Origin: Verrucomicrobiota bacterium
Lineage (GTDB): Bacteria > Verrucomicrobiota > Verrucomicrobiia > CAIQCK01
NCBI GenBank assembly: GCA_016222825.1
Contig: JACRQF010000016.1
Span: forward strand, 124,001-188,000
Direction of reading: 5' to 3'
DNA length: 64,000 nt
In this document: one piece after another, positions 55,206 to 64,000 of the stretch
Layout: each line of letters starts with the position of its first letter
Numbering within the stretch: position 1 is the first letter of the stretch
Made by a program: the position numbers and the translations under genes
The notes under the pieces: generated by a model
Seen by the model: only the letters and a program-made list of their open reading frames with translations
What the model was told of the DNA's origin: nothing
Database searches by the model: none

Positions 55206-57629
55206 TCATCCCTGCCCTGCGCGCCGCGCCAAGAGCCATCGCTCCACAAGCATCGCGGCGGGGATCATCAGATAGACATCCAGCGGCATCCGGTAGCGGT
55301 CCTTGGACAGCGTCACCGCCGCCACGGCCGTAAAGACGGCGAAGTAGATGGCGATGATGGCGGCACGACGGCGGTCGAGTCCCCCGCGCCACCAGCCAAG
55401 CAAGCCCAGCAGGAGCACTGGGCCAAAACTGAGCGCGCCCGCGAGTTTGGCAACCCATGTGGTGTAAATGTTCTGCGTCTGCGTTTCAGGCCAGAGACGG
55501 AACAGATTGGCGGCCTTTCTCGCCCAGAGCCATGCGGTGTGGCCGGGATGCTCGCGGACGTAGCGCAAGGCATCGTCGCGCAGGAATCGTTCGCCGGCGA
55601 CTTCGTTGGTCCGGAAGGCGGCGTCGTAGGGCGCCCATACGGTCTCGGCCGGCTCCAGCCGGATTTTACTGCCGGAGAAGCCGGTGGCTTGGGGATTGTT
55701 ACCATACCAGAAGCAAAGCCATTGCTGCGTGCCCATCACCGGCTCGCCCAGGACCGCCCAGTTCCGCAACGGCCACGGCGCGACAATGACCAGCGCCAGC
55801 GCCACGACCCCCAGCGCCTCCCGCCATCGCCGCCGTCCCAGCCAGAGCGCGGCCAGCAACGCCGCCGGCAGCAGATACGGGATCGTCAGCGTGCCCACGC
55901 CCATGCCTGTGCCCGCGAGGATGACGGCGGAGCGGCCGGCGCCGTTGTAAATCCGCAGCAAGCCCAGCGTCCCCGCCAGCAGCGCCACGGTAAACAGTGT
56001 CATCGGAAAAAGCGTGCCCGCGGCATAGACATAGACCGGATAAACCGCCACTGCCGCCGCTGTCCACAGGCTCGCGCGTTCCGAAGCACCCATTTCCCGC
56101 GCCACGCGGAAACTGAGCCAGATGGCCACGCCCCACAGGAGCGATTGCCAGACGCGGACACCCGCGAGGCCCCGGTCGAGACTGTAAGCCGCCGCAAGAA
56201 ACAACGTCTGGCCCGGCGCGCGAAACGCCGTTGGATGCGTGCCGTCCATCGAGTAGGCGCCGCGGTCGAGGAGATTGCAGGCGATGGCATCGTATTCCCT
56301 CTCATCCTGCCAGACGAAGTCGTTCGGCAAGAACCCGCACCACGCCAACCGCAATGCCACACCAACTACAATGACTGCACCCAGCCATCGTGCGACTGTC
56401 CTCGTTTCTGCCAATCGCTCCCACAAGGCCACCGCCGCCGCGCTCGCAAACACGATGAGTATCGGCTCCGTCGGCAGCCGGAACCGCGTGCAGGTGGTCA
56501 GCAGCGGCAACGAGAATGCAAACAAGCCCCAGACAAGATACAGCGGCAACAGTTCCCGCCAACGACGCGCGTGCAACAACAAGCCCCCCACCCCGAGCAA
56601 CAACACCGGGTAATAAGCCGTGGCATTGACGAACAGACGGCGGGGTGAGATGTGCTGAATGGACTGGACGACCGGACTGAATGCGGCATGCAAGGTCAGC
56701 AGTTTCTTGCCGTAAAGCAGCGCGCAACGCAGCGGATGCTCCCTCATGTAGCGACGCGCTTCCTGGCCAAGGACACGGTCGGCAGCAGCGTCATCAAGAC
56801 CGGCGATCCGGGCACGAAGGCCCTTGATGTAAGCGTGTGCTTCGGGCGAATCGTCCACCTGGCGCCAGTAGTCGTCTGCGACGCCAAGATACCGGTCGCC
56901 GGCAGTGCCTCGGCTGAAGGGACAATTGCCGCGCCATAGCGTCAAACCGCCACCGGTGGACAGCAGCACGAGGTGACCGTCATAGGCAAACCAGTTGCGC
57001 GCGGTCCACGGCGCGATAACGGCAGCCGCGCTCATCCACATCACCAGCGCCAGCACCAGTCGCCGCCGCCACGCAAGCGATGCCGCCAGCAACGGCACCA
57101 AGCCAGCCACGGGAACCAACGCGAACGCCACCGTCCGACTCAACGCCGTCAGCCCCAGACACACTCCAGTCAGCACCGACCCCAAAACTCCGGGCGCATG
57201 GTAAAGACGCACGAGCAGATACGTGGACAGCATCAACCAGAAGGAATAGAAGTTCTCGATGTAAAGGACGCCGGCCAGGTAGATCAATGGAGGATACAGC
57301 GCCAGCGCCAACCCGGCCCAGAGTCCCACACGCCGGTTGAACATCCGGCCCGCCAATGACGCTGCAAGCACACACACAGCCGCCCCCAAGAGCGATTGGA
57401 TCAACCGGACAACAACGTAGCTATGCCCAAAAAGCTTGTAGCAAACCGCCAGGAACATCGGCCACAACGGCGTGGAGTAGTAGCTGCTGGCCCTGAAACC
57501 TTGACCCGTGGCCAGACCAAGAGCCGTTTCGTCGTAAACCTTCTCGTCAGGCCAGTAGATATGATGCGGGTCGAACGCCAGCCCCCACACGACACGAACC
57601 AGCAAGGCGAGTAGGAAAACCCAGATCAT
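55206..57629 (-). CDS. Tandem-duplicated GT39-type membrane glycosyltransferase
   Basis: An 807-residue polytopic protein with more than 16 hydrophobic segments. It has two copies of a GT-C (PMT/ArnT-like, family 39) unit. Each copy opens with a TM and a periplasmic loop bearing W-x-D-E-x-x-Y-D (W-P-D-E-K-V-Y-D near residue 26; W-Q-D-E-R-E-Y-D near residue 438), the acidic site that binds the polyprenyl-phosphate sugar and metal in this fold, followed by a conserved helix ending in Q-S-L-L. Such enzymes add a sugar from a lipid carrier to glycans or proteins in the periplasm. It is adjacent to a GT2 that could make that carrier. Confidence 0.8.
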   Translation of the reverse strand: MIWVFLLALLVRVVWGLAFDPHHIYWPDEKVYDETALGLATGQGFRASSYYSTPLWPMFLAVCYKLFGHSYVVVRLIQSLLGAAVCVLAASLAGRMFNRRVGLWAGLALALYPPLIYLAGVLYIENFYSFWLMLSTYLLVRLYHAPGVLGSVLTGVCLGLTALSRTVAFALVPVAGLVPLLAASLAWRRRLVLALVMWMSAAAVIAPWTARNWFAYDGHLVLLSTGGGLTLWRGNCPFSRGTAGDRYLGVADDYWRQVDDSPEAHAYIKGLRARIAGLDDAAADRVLGQEARRYMREHPLRCALLYGKKLLTLHAAFSPVVQSIQHISPRRLFVNATAYYPVLLLGVGGLLLHARRWRELLPLYLVWGLFAFSLPLLTTCTRFRLPTEPILIVFASAAAVALWERLAETRTVARWLGAVIVVGVALRLAWCGFLPNDFVWQDEREYDAIACNLLDRGAYSMDGTHPTAFRAPGQTLFLAAAYSLDRGLAGVRVWQSLLWGVAIWLSFRVAREMGASERASLWTAAAVAVYPVYVYAAGTLFPMTLFTVALLAGTLGLLRIYNGAGRSAVILAGTGMGVGTLTIPYLLPAALLAALWLGRRRWREALGVVALALVIVAPWPLRNWAVLGEPVMGTQQWLCFWYGNNPQATGFSGSKIRLEPAETVWAPYDAAFRTNEVAGERFLRDDALRYVREHPGHTAWLWARKAANLFRLWPETQTQNIYTTWVAKLAGALSFGPVLLLGLLGWWRGGLDRRRAAIIAIYFAVFTAVAAVTLSKDRYRMPLDVYLMIPAAMLVERWLLARRAGQG

Positions 57630-57648
57630 GCAAATAAGGACAACACGA

Positions 57649-58389
57649 TTAGCGGGATTCCCCGGTTCCGATGCGCGGACGGCAGCTCTCTCCGGTCAAA
57701 GGCCGGCCGGCAAACATGTTGGCTTTGACGATAAAGTAGAACGCTGCCACGCCGTCCTTCCAGTTGATCTTCTTGCCCTCACTGTAATCGCGGCCATGGT
57801 AGGCAATCCCCACCTCGTAAATGCGCGCGCGATGCTGGGCCAAACGCGCCGTCACCTCCGGCTCGAAACCAAAACGGTTGCAGGTCAGGCGCAACTGCTT
57901 GAACAAACTTGCCCGGAACGCCTTGTGACAGGTTTCCATGTCGGTCAGGTTCAGGTTGGTAAACATGTTGGAAACCAGCGTGAGCAGCTTGTTGCCCACC
58001 ATGTGCCAAAAAAACAAGACCCGGTGCGGCCTGTCACCAATGAAGCGCGACCCATACACCGCATCGGCCTCGCCATCAAGGATCGGCTGGATCAACTTCG
58101 GATATTCCGACGGACTGTATTCAAGGTCGGCATCCTGAATGACAACAATGTCGCCCGTAACGTGTGGTTGTGCCGTGCGGATGGCAGCGCCTTTGCCCCG
58201 GTTCATGTCGTGAAAAAACGTGCGCACTTCCGGCAGTTTCAAGCCCCTCAACACATCGCCAGTGCCGTCCGTGGAGCAATCATCCACCACCAGTATCTCC
58301 TTCTCCATCGGCACGGCGCGCACACGCTCGATCAGCGTCAACACGGTGCGCTTCTCGTTGTAAACCGGGATGATGACCGACAGCTTCAT
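57649..58389 (-). CDS. Family 2 glycosyltransferase (polyprenyl-phosphate sugar synthase-like)
   Basis: A 246-residue GT-A enzyme of the DPM1/polyprenyl-phosphate mannose-synthase-like group: S-V-I-I-P-V-Y-N-E-K, V-V-D-D-C-S-T-D-G-T, M-N-R-G-K-G-A-A-I-R, and the metal-binding D-A-D-L-E-Y. No multi-TM tail. It likely transfers a sugar from an NDP or GDP donor to a lipid phosphate on the inner face, giving the donor for the GT39 protein encoded next (19 bases). Donor sugar unknown. Confidence 0.88.
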   Translation of the reverse strand: MKLSVIIPVYNEKRTVLTLIERVRAVPMEKEILVVDDCSTDGTGDVLRGLKLPEVRTFFHDMNRGKGAAIRTAQPHVTGDIVVIQDADLEYSPSEYPKLIQPILDGEADAVYGSRFIGDRPHRVLFFWHMVGNKLLTLVSNMFTNLNLTDMETCHKAFRASLFKQLRLTCNRFGFEPEVTARLAQHRARIYEVGIAYHGRDYSEGKKINWKDGVAAFYFIVKANMFAGRPLTGESCRPRIGTGESR

Positions 58390-58410
58390 GGGCGCAATGC
58401 AGGCGTCAAA

Positions 58411-59382
58411 TCAGACATTCAACTGCGCCCGTTCGTATTCGATGACGCGCTGGAGGATTTCCGCAAGCTGAGTGCGCGGCTGGTAGCCGATGCACTTCTT
58501 GATCTTGGTCAGGTCAGGGACGCGCCGCTGCATATCTTCAAAACCAGCCTCGTAGGCTTGGTCGTAGGGAACATAGACCAACTCGCTGCGGCTGCCAGTC
58601 ATCTTCTTCACCAATCTGGCAAGGTCTTTGATGCTGATCTCGATCTCGTTGCCGACGTTGAACACCTCGCCGTGGGTGCTTTCCGAGTCCATCAGGGCCA
58701 TCAACGCGCCGACGACGTCACCGACGTAGCCAAAAGCGCGCTGTTGTTTCCCGTTCCCGTAAATGGTAATCGGCTTGTTCGTGAGCGCCTGACGCACGAA
58801 GTTCGGGATGACCATCCCGTAGCGCCCGGTCTGGCGCGGGCCGACGGTGTTGAAGAGCCGGACCACCACGACGGGCAGCTTCCGCTCCTTCCAGAACGCA
58901 ATCGCCAGAAACTCATCCATCAGCTTCGAGCAGGCGTAGGACCAGCGGCCTTTGTTCGACGGGCCGATCAGCAGATCGTCATCTTCTCCAAACGGAATCT
59001 TCGCGCTCTTGCCATAAACCTCGCTCGTGGAGGTCAGCAGCACCTTCTTCCGTTTCTTGGCCGCCGCCTCCAGCACAACCTGCGTCCCTTCCAAGTTCAT
59101 CTCAATCGTGCGCACGGGGCTTTCAACCACCAACTTGACGCCCACCGCCGCCGCCAAGTGATAAACCACATCCGCGTCGTCCACCATCTCCGCCAGCACA
59201 CGCTGGTTCAGCACGTCATCAATGACATATTCGAAGCCCCGCTGCTTCTTCAGACTCCGAATGTTCTGCATGCTGCCGGTGGAAAGGTTGTCAAGCACCG
59301 CCACCTTGTCGCCTCGCGCGATCAACGCTTCCGCCAGGTGCGCGCCAATGAAACCAGCGCCTCCAGTTATCAGTGCTTTCAT
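58411..59382 (-). CDS. NAD-dependent nucleotide-sugar epimerase/dehydratase
   Basis: A 323-residue extended SDR enzyme. N-terminal G-G-A-G-F-I-G binds NAD; S-T-S-E-V-Y-G and Y-A-C-S-K give the Ser/Tyr/Lys catalytic set; R-L-F-N-T-V-G-P-R-Q-T and the R-A-F-G-Y-V-G-D-V-V segment bind the sugar nucleotide. This pattern resembles UDP-glucuronate decarboxylase or UDP-glucose 4-epimerase-like enzymes. It supplies an activated sugar to the two transferases downstream (21-base gap). Exact substrate not determinable. Confidence 0.88.
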   Translation of the reverse strand: MKALITGGAGFIGAHLAEALIARGDKVAVLDNLSTGSMQNIRSLKKQRGFEYVIDDVLNQRVLAEMVDDADVVYHLAAAVGVKLVVESPVRTIEMNLEGTQVVLEAAAKKRKKVLLTSTSEVYGKSAKIPFGEDDDLLIGPSNKGRWSYACSKLMDEFLAIAFWKERKLPVVVVRLFNTVGPRQTGRYGMVIPNFVRQALTNKPITIYGNGKQQRAFGYVGDVVGALMALMDSESTHGEVFNVGNEIEISIKDLARLVKKMTGSRSELVYVPYDQAYEAGFEDMQRRVPDLTKIKKCIGYQPRTQLAEILQRVIEYERAQLNV

Positions 59383-59521
59383 AGAATCGTTATCTGCCGG
59401 TCATGCTTACACGTGTTTTTATCAGGCTTCAACCCGAAAACCCATGAAGTCACGCCCCCCCCCCTGCCCTTGCATTGCTCCGCAACCGCTGGTAGCGTGC
59501 GACGGTTATTCATGGAGATTT

Positions 59522-61663
59522 ATGGAGATTCGCCAAAAGATTCTGAACCTGCTCGCGGCGCCACACTACCGGCCGCTGCGGCGACATGAGCTGGCCAAGG
59601 CGCTCAAGCTCACCGACAACGAGCGCACGGCGTTCCGCCGGACGCTGGCGGAGATGCTCCACAAAGGCGATGTCGTCCGCGTCCGCAAGGAACGGTTCGT
59701 TCTGCCCGCCGAGGCCGATCTGGTCGTCGGCAAACTGGAGATGAACGAACGCGGCTTCGGCTTCGTCATCCCGGAAGCGGATGTCGAAGGCAAGCCGACC
59801 GCGCCCGCCGACATCTACATCGCCGCGGACAACGTGGGCGTCGGCATGCATGGCGACCGCGTCGTCGCGCGGCTCCACAAAGGCTCCGTCCGCCGCGACC
59901 GCCGCGGCAAGCCGCAGCCGGAAAAGATCGAAGGCCGCATCATCCGCATCCTGGAGCGCGCCAACGAAACGCTCGTCGGCACGTTACAGAAGCCGAAGTA
60001 TTTCCACGTCGTCATTCCCGACGATCCGCGCATCGTCAACGACATCTACGTCAAGCCGCACCCCAAAGCCCGCGTCGGCGACAAGGTGGTCGTGAAGCTT
60101 CAGCCGTGGGAGTCGCGCCACGTCAATCCGGAAGGCGACATCATCGAGGTGCTCGGCCACGGCGACGCCCCCGGCGTGGACATGCTCGCCATCATCCGCA
60201 AGCACCGCCTGCCGCAGACATTCCCCACCGACGTGTTGCGCGAGGTGGAGCGGATGCCGGAGAACCCGACCGAGGAGGAGATGCGCGGACGGCTCGACCT
60301 GCGCGGGGAGTTCATCGTCACCATTGACCCCGACGACGCGCGCGACCACGACGACGCCGTCTCCGTGGATATCCGCCCAGACGGCTCGTGGCGGCTCGGC
60401 GTGCACATCGCAGACGTGTCGCATTATGTCCGCCCAAGGACGGCGCTCGACCGCGAGGCGCGCGCCCGGGGTAACTCGATCTACCTCGTGGACCGCGTCA
60501 TCCCGATGCTGCCGGAGAAGCTCTCGGCGGGCCTCTGCTCGCTCTTCGGCAACGTGGACCGGCTGGCGAAGACGGCGTTCATTGACTACAACGCGCAGGG
60601 CGTCCCGAAGCGCGTCGAGTTCCACAACAGCGTCATCCGCGTCAAACACCTCATCACCTACCGCGAGGCCTTCACCCGTCTCAACAATCCCGATAGCAAC
60701 GGCGATGAGTTGACGCGCAGCCTCAAGACAATGTGGCGGCTCGCGTCGTTGCTGCGGAAGAACCGTTTCGAGCGCGGCTCGCTCGACCTCGACTTCCCAG
60801 AGATGAAAGTGCGCCTCGACAAGCTCGGCAAGCCCATTGCGCTGGAGAAGATCGAGAACGACATCTCGCACCAGCTCATCGAGGAGTTCATGCTCGCGGC
60901 CAACGAGGCCGTCGCGCGCCATTTCAAGAACTCGGTGGTGCCCGGCCTTTATCGCATCCATGAGAACCCCGCTCCGGAGAAGTTGTTTGAGCTTCGCAAC
61001 TTCGTCGCCGGGTTCGGCATCAAGGCCGGCGACCTGACGCAACGCACCGAGATCCAAAAGCTGCTCGGCGCGTTCCGCAAGCATCCGCAGTCATACGTGC
61101 TGAAGGTCAGCCTGCTGCGCTCGCTCAAGCGCGCGCTCTACTCGCACAAGCCGGTCGGCCACTTCGGGCTGGCGAAGGTGAACTACACGCACTTCACCTC
61201 GCCCATCCGTCGCTACCCGGACCTCATCGTCCATCGCATCCTCGACGCGCTGGTGAAGCGCCGTCCGTCGGGCTACCTGACGGAGCATTTGATTGACGTG
61301 GCGCAGCATTGCAGCCAGACCGAGCGCACTGCCGACGAGGCCGAGAACGAGTCCAAGAAGCTCAAGACGCTGGAGTTCTTCAACAACATGCTCCGCGACC
61401 GCAAGCTTGCCCCCTTCGACGCGCTGGTCACTGACGTGCGCAACTTCGGCCTTTTCGTCGAACTGCCCGAACTGATGATCTTCGGGCTGGTCCACGTCTC
61501 CACCATTGACGACGACTTCTACAGCTTCGACGACGTGCGCCGCCGCCTCGTCGGCAAGCGCACCAGGCGCACATTCAAGATCGGCGACCGCGTCAACGTG
61601 ATCGTCTCGCGCGTGGACCTGTTCAAGCGGCAGGTGGACTTCCAACTGGCAAGAGGCAAATGA
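59522..61663 (+). CDS. rnr: Ribonuclease R
   Basis: A 713-residue 3'-5' exoribonuclease. In order: an N-terminal winged-helix-like segment (residues about 1-60), cold-shock domains (about 65-230), the RNB catalytic domain with I-D-P-D-D-A-R-D-H-D-D-A-V (about residues 270-282, metal-binding Asp), V-N-Y-T-H-F-T-S-P-I-R-R-Y-P-D-L, and a C-terminal S1 domain (G-L-F-V-E-L-P-E-L). The S1 ends soon after residue 710, without the long basic tail of E. coli RNase R. The ATG at 59522 has GGAG five to six bases upstream. Confidence 0.95.
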   Translation: MEIRQKILNLLAAPHYRPLRRHELAKALKLTDNERTAFRRTLAEMLHKGDVVRVRKERFVLPAEADLVVGKLEMNERGFGFVIPEADVEGKPTAPADIYIAADNVGVGMHGDRVVARLHKGSVRRDRRGKPQPEKIEGRIIRILERANETLVGTLQKPKYFHVVIPDDPRIVNDIYVKPHPKARVGDKVVVKLQPWESRHVNPEGDIIEVLGHGDAPGVDMLAIIRKHRLPQTFPTDVLREVERMPENPTEEEMRGRLDLRGEFIVTIDPDDARDHDDAVSVDIRPDGSWRLGVHIADVSHYVRPRTALDREARARGNSIYLVDRVIPMLPEKLSAGLCSLFGNVDRLAKTAFIDYNAQGVPKRVEFHNSVIRVKHLITYREAFTRLNNPDSNGDELTRSLKTMWRLASLLRKNRFERGSLDLDFPEMKVRLDKLGKPIALEKIENDISHQLIEEFMLAANEAVARHFKNSVVPGLYRIHENPAPEKLFELRNFVAGFGIKAGDLTQRTEIQKLLGAFRKHPQSYVLKVSLLRSLKRALYSHKPVGHFGLAKVNYTHFTSPIRRYPDLIVHRILDALVKRRPSGYLTEHLIDVAQHCSQTERTADEAENESKKLKTLEFFNNMLRDRKLAPFDALVTDVRNFGLFVELPELMIFGLVHVSTIDDDFYSFDDVRRRLVGKRTRRTFKIGDRVNVIVSRVDLFKRQVDFQLARGK

Positions 61664-62502
61664 CGACCCGGACGGCCACACAACATGTCCTGCTCGCCGT
61701 GCTGGCGCTGGCGTTGAGCGGCTGTGCCACGACCGAGAGCGGCGGTCGCAAACCACAAGTCACCCTCAGCAACGGCAGGGTGACGCAAATTGACTTCGCC
61801 GGCGTGGACCTGCGCTTCGATCTCGTGGTCAAGAACCCGTCCGAACGCTACGTGAGGCTGGATGCTTACCGCTGGGACCTGCTCGTTGCCGGCAAGAAGC
61901 TCGCCAAAGGCCACGGCCGCGAGTCGCAGTCGGTGGATTCCAGCAGCGATCTGGTCGTGCCCATCGAGGTGTCGGTGAAGAACGGCGACGTGTTCGCCGC
62001 CATCCGCGCCGACCGCCCCAAGAAGCTGCCAACCTACGAACTGCGCCTCGTTGCGCTCTTCGCCGGCGGCCTCATGACGCTGCCGCAGGATTTTGAGAAG
62101 CGCGGCGAACTGCCCATCCTCTACAAGCCGGCCATCACGCTGCAAAACTTCCGCGTCGTGAAGCAGACCGCCGACGCCGCGACGGTCCGGTTCGACGCGC
62201 TGCTGGAGAACCCCAACCACTTCCCCATCCATCTCGACAAGACCACCGCCAACCTCCATCTCGCCGGCCGGCCCGTCGCGCAGGAGTTCCAGACCAAGCC
62301 GCGCGACATCCCCGCGCATGGCCGCACCGTCGCCGACTACGAACTGGACCTCGACCTCGCCGTGCTCGGCGAGACCGTCGTCAACGCGCTCCGCCAAAAC
62401 GAGGTGAGCTACCAGTTCGACGGCACGACCGCGTTCGACACGCCCTGGGGCCGGAAGTCGCTGAACTTCATCCAGTCCGGCCGGCTGCAAATCAAACGCT
62501 AG
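61660..62502 (+). CDS. LEA type 2 (WHy-domain) lipoprotein
   Basis: A 280-residue lipoprotein: signal segment L-L-A-V-L-A-L-A-L-S-G-C with lipobox L-S-G-C. Two LEA_2/WHy-like beta domains follow, each with a pattern such as L-R-F-D-L-V-V-K-N-P-S and V-R-F-D-A-L-L-E-N-P-N (strand, then N-P turn), seen in desiccation- and stress-related WHy proteins. It overlaps rnr by four bases (ATGA), so translation is coupled. Role in envelope or stress protection is inference. Confidence 0.8.
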   Translation: MTTRTATQHVLLAVLALALSGCATTESGGRKPQVTLSNGRVTQIDFAGVDLRFDLVVKNPSERYVRLDAYRWDLLVAGKKLAKGHGRESQSVDSSSDLVVPIEVSVKNGDVFAAIRADRPKKLPTYELRLVALFAGGLMTLPQDFEKRGELPILYKPAITLQNFRVVKQTADAATVRFDALLENPNHFPIHLDKTTANLHLAGRPVAQEFQTKPRDIPAHGRTVADYELDLDLAVLGETVVNALRQNEVSYQFDGTTAFDTPWGRKSLNFIQSGRLQIKR

Positions 62503-62511
62503 CGCCGCGCC

Positions 62512-63579
62512 ATGACGCCGTCCGTCGTCAGCCCCGGCCGCCCTCCACTGCTCGCTGCCATCCGCTCCGAGATCGCCGAGAGCGGGCCGATGACGTTCCC
62601 GCGCTTCATGGAACTGGCGCTTTATCATCCGCAGTGGGGCTACTACACCGCGCCGGACGCTCGCACGCGCATCGGCCGCAGCGGCGACTTCTACACCAAC
62701 GTCTCCGTCGGCGCGTTGTTCGGCCAGTTGCTCTCGATGCAGTTCGCCGGGATGTGGGAGGCGATGGGCAAGCCGGCGTCGTTCACGCTGCTCGAACTCG
62801 GCGCGCATCGCGGCCAGCTCGCCGCTGACGTTCGCGCTTGGGCCTCTCGTGAACGCCCGGACTTCAACGCCGCGCTCGACGTGGCCGCGCTGGATTATCC
62901 GGGCGGGTTACCCGATGCGGTCACCGGCTGCGTCTTCTCCAACGAACTGCTGGACGCCCTGCCCGTCCATCTCATCACCCGCCATGCCGGCGAATGGCTG
63001 GAACTGTTCGTGGCCGAGCGCGACGGCCGGTTCGCATTCGCACCCGCTCCCTACTCCTGCGACGCGTTGCGAGAGGAAGTCTCACGCCTGCCGCTGCCAG
63101 CAGCCGACGGTTTCGTCACGGAAGTCCATCTGGAAGCTGGCCGCTGGATGGAGCGCGTCGCACACAGTCTCCGTCGCGGCTTCGTGCTGACGATTGATTA
63201 CGGTTACTCCGCCGAGGACTACTACGCGCCGCATCGCAAGGCAGGCACCCTGCTCTGCTACCACCAGCAGCGCAGCCACAACGACCCGCTGGTTCTCATC
63301 GGCGAGCAGGACATTACCGCGCACGTCAACTTCACCGCGTTGGCCGGGCGCGGCGCAGCGTGCGGCCTGCCCCAACTTGGCTTCTGCGACCAGTCCCGTT
63401 TCGTAGCCGGTTTGTTGGAGAAAGCCGGCGCTGACTTCCTCGCCCGGCTCGCGCCCAAAGCCGCCGTGCAGCTCAAGACCCTGTTGCACCCCGAACTCAT
63501 GGGACAGACCTTCAAAGTGCTCGTGCAGCACCGCGGCATGGAAACCGCCCGGCTCAGCGGCCTGAAGTTCGCAAGGTGA
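62512..63579 (+). CDS. MidA/NDUFAF7-family SAM-dependent methyltransferase
   Basis: A 355-residue DUF185 methyltransferase. Seen are G-P-M-T-F-P-R-F-M-E-L-A-L-Y-H-P, G-Y-Y-T, S-G-D-F-Y-T-N, L-L-E-L-G-A-H-R-G-Q-L (SAM loop, slightly altered from G-x-G-x-G), F-S-N-E-L-L-D-A-L-P-V and T-I-D-Y-G-Y. The mitochondrial member NDUFAF7 dimethylates an Arg of the NuoD homologue NDUFS2 and is needed for complex I assembly. Here the gene ends 25 bases from nuoA on the opposite strand. It is third in the rnr-LEA-MidA run. Confidence 0.87.
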   Translation: MTPSVVSPGRPPLLAAIRSEIAESGPMTFPRFMELALYHPQWGYYTAPDARTRIGRSGDFYTNVSVGALFGQLLSMQFAGMWEAMGKPASFTLLELGAHRGQLAADVRAWASRERPDFNAALDVAALDYPGGLPDAVTGCVFSNELLDALPVHLITRHAGEWLELFVAERDGRFAFAPAPYSCDALREEVSRLPLPAADGFVTEVHLEAGRWMERVAHSLRRGFVLTIDYGYSAEDYYAPHRKAGTLLCYHQQRSHNDPLVLIGEQDITAHVNFTALAGRGAACGLPQLGFCDQSRFVAGLLEKAGADFLARLAPKAAVQLKTLLHPELMGQTFKVLVQHRGMETARLSGLKFAR

Positions 63580-63604
63580 CGCCCCGCCGGCAGGGATGAC
63601 GGCG

Positions 63605-64000
63605 CTACGACTCCCGGCGCGGACCCCAATCAAACGCGCCCTTCTTCAACGCGTAGAGGAACCCGACAAACAGGATGCCCACGAACGCCAGCATTGAAGT
63701 GAAGACCAGCGTGCCCGTCTCCGGCTCCTTCAGCAGCGATTTGAACACCACCGCCCACGGATAGAGAAACACCACCTCGATGTCGAAGAGGACGAACAGC
63801 ATCGCCACGACGTAGAACTTCACCGAGAACCGCGTGTGCGCCGCCGTGATCGGCAGCATCCCGCACTCGTAGGCCGTGTCTTTGATCGCCGGCCGCCGGC
63901 CCTTCTGGCCCAGCAGCGTGGACATCGCCAGCAGCCCCGCCGAGAACGCGAGGGCGATGACGATCAACATCCCAATCGGAAGATACTGGTTGAATTCCGG
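63605..64000 (-). CDS. nuoA: NADH-quinone oxidoreductase subunit A (5' end beyond window)
   Basis: A three-TM subunit of complex I. Visible are Y-L-P-I-G-M-L-I-V-I, Y-E-C-G-M-L-P (the conserved E-C-G loop near the quinone site), R-F-S-V-K-F-Y-V-V-A-M-L-F-V-L-F-D-I-E-V-V-F-L-Y-P-W-A, and a third TM. The frame is still open at base 64000, so the start may lie outside. It is detached by about 19.5 kb from the nuoB-N operon. A second nuo cluster may begin beyond the edge. Confidence 0.92.
   Translation of the reverse strand, partial: PEFNQYLPIGMLIVIALAFSAGLLAMSTLLGQKGRRPAIKDTAYECGMLPITAAHTRFSVKFYVVAMLFVLFDIEVVFLYPWAVVFKSLLKEPETGTLVFTSMLAFVGILFVGFLYALKKGAFDWGPRRES

Overview
The window is a chromosomal segment of a free-living, GC-rich Gram-negative bacterium. 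The gene mix points to Verrucomicrobiota, probably a Pedosphaera/Limisphaerales-type lineage: several secreted sugar-phosphate isomerase-like TIM barrels, an oligogalacturonate lyase, a DUF6067-type glycosidase-like protein, a fused MFS/spermidine-synthase-like protein and a phosphatase/RpiB fusion. The taxonomic call is inference; no rRNA or tRNA gene is visible. Most of the window is about 60-65% GC by eye. The block at about 14.4-17.9 kb is clearly more AT-rich.

Layout. 0-13.9 kb is accessory metabolism and transport: the end of a PQQ-propeller protein, an internally duplicated Cys-rich protein, a retropepsin-like protease, an SSS symporter, an amidohydrolase-aminotransferase fusion, a URO-D-like methyltransferase, a secreted TIM barrel, an oligogalacturonate lyase, RdgC, a K+ channel and an APC permease. 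A MITE-like palindrome lies at 8.9-9.1 kb. 13.9-20.1 kb is an accessory island: long direct repeats, then seven minus-strand genes (helical protein, heptad-repeat protein made of exact 21-nt units, collagen-like protein, 51-aa coupled ORF, Zn-ribbon/PocR histidine kinase, receiver protein, membrane protein). 20.4-25.1 kb is housekeeping: a GYD-domain protein and the conserved ftsH-folP-glmM cluster. 25.3-30.3 kb carries sugar enzymes, an FN3 protein, a phosphoesterase and a VOC protein.

30.5-44.1 kb is a near-complete complex I operon, nuoBCDEFGHIJKLMN. nuoA is not in it but sits at the right edge (63.6 kb), convergent with a MidA/NDUFAF7-type methyltransferase gene. NuoD carries an unusual Ala/Pro/Lys-rich N-terminal extension of about 163 residues. 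44.2-48.3 kb holds a hemerythrin-like protein, a HAD hydrolase, adenylate kinase and one uninterrupted reading frame joining LMW phosphatase, RpiB and GlyA. 48.6-54.9 kb holds a membrane spermidine-synthase-like protein, an M14-like peptidase, a degenerate S41-like protein and purD, which has a structured RNA leader or small RNA with an intrinsic terminator upstream. 55.2-59.4 kb is a surface-glycan cluster (duplicated GT39, GT2, epimerase). 59.5-63.6 kb is rnr, an LEA-type lipoprotein and MidA.

Findings most worth checking are the triple fusion at 46.1-48.3 kb, the island at 14.4-20.1 kb with its 15 x 21-nt array and three-gene signalling module, the amidohydrolase-aminotransferase fusion, the NuoD extension and the purD leader.
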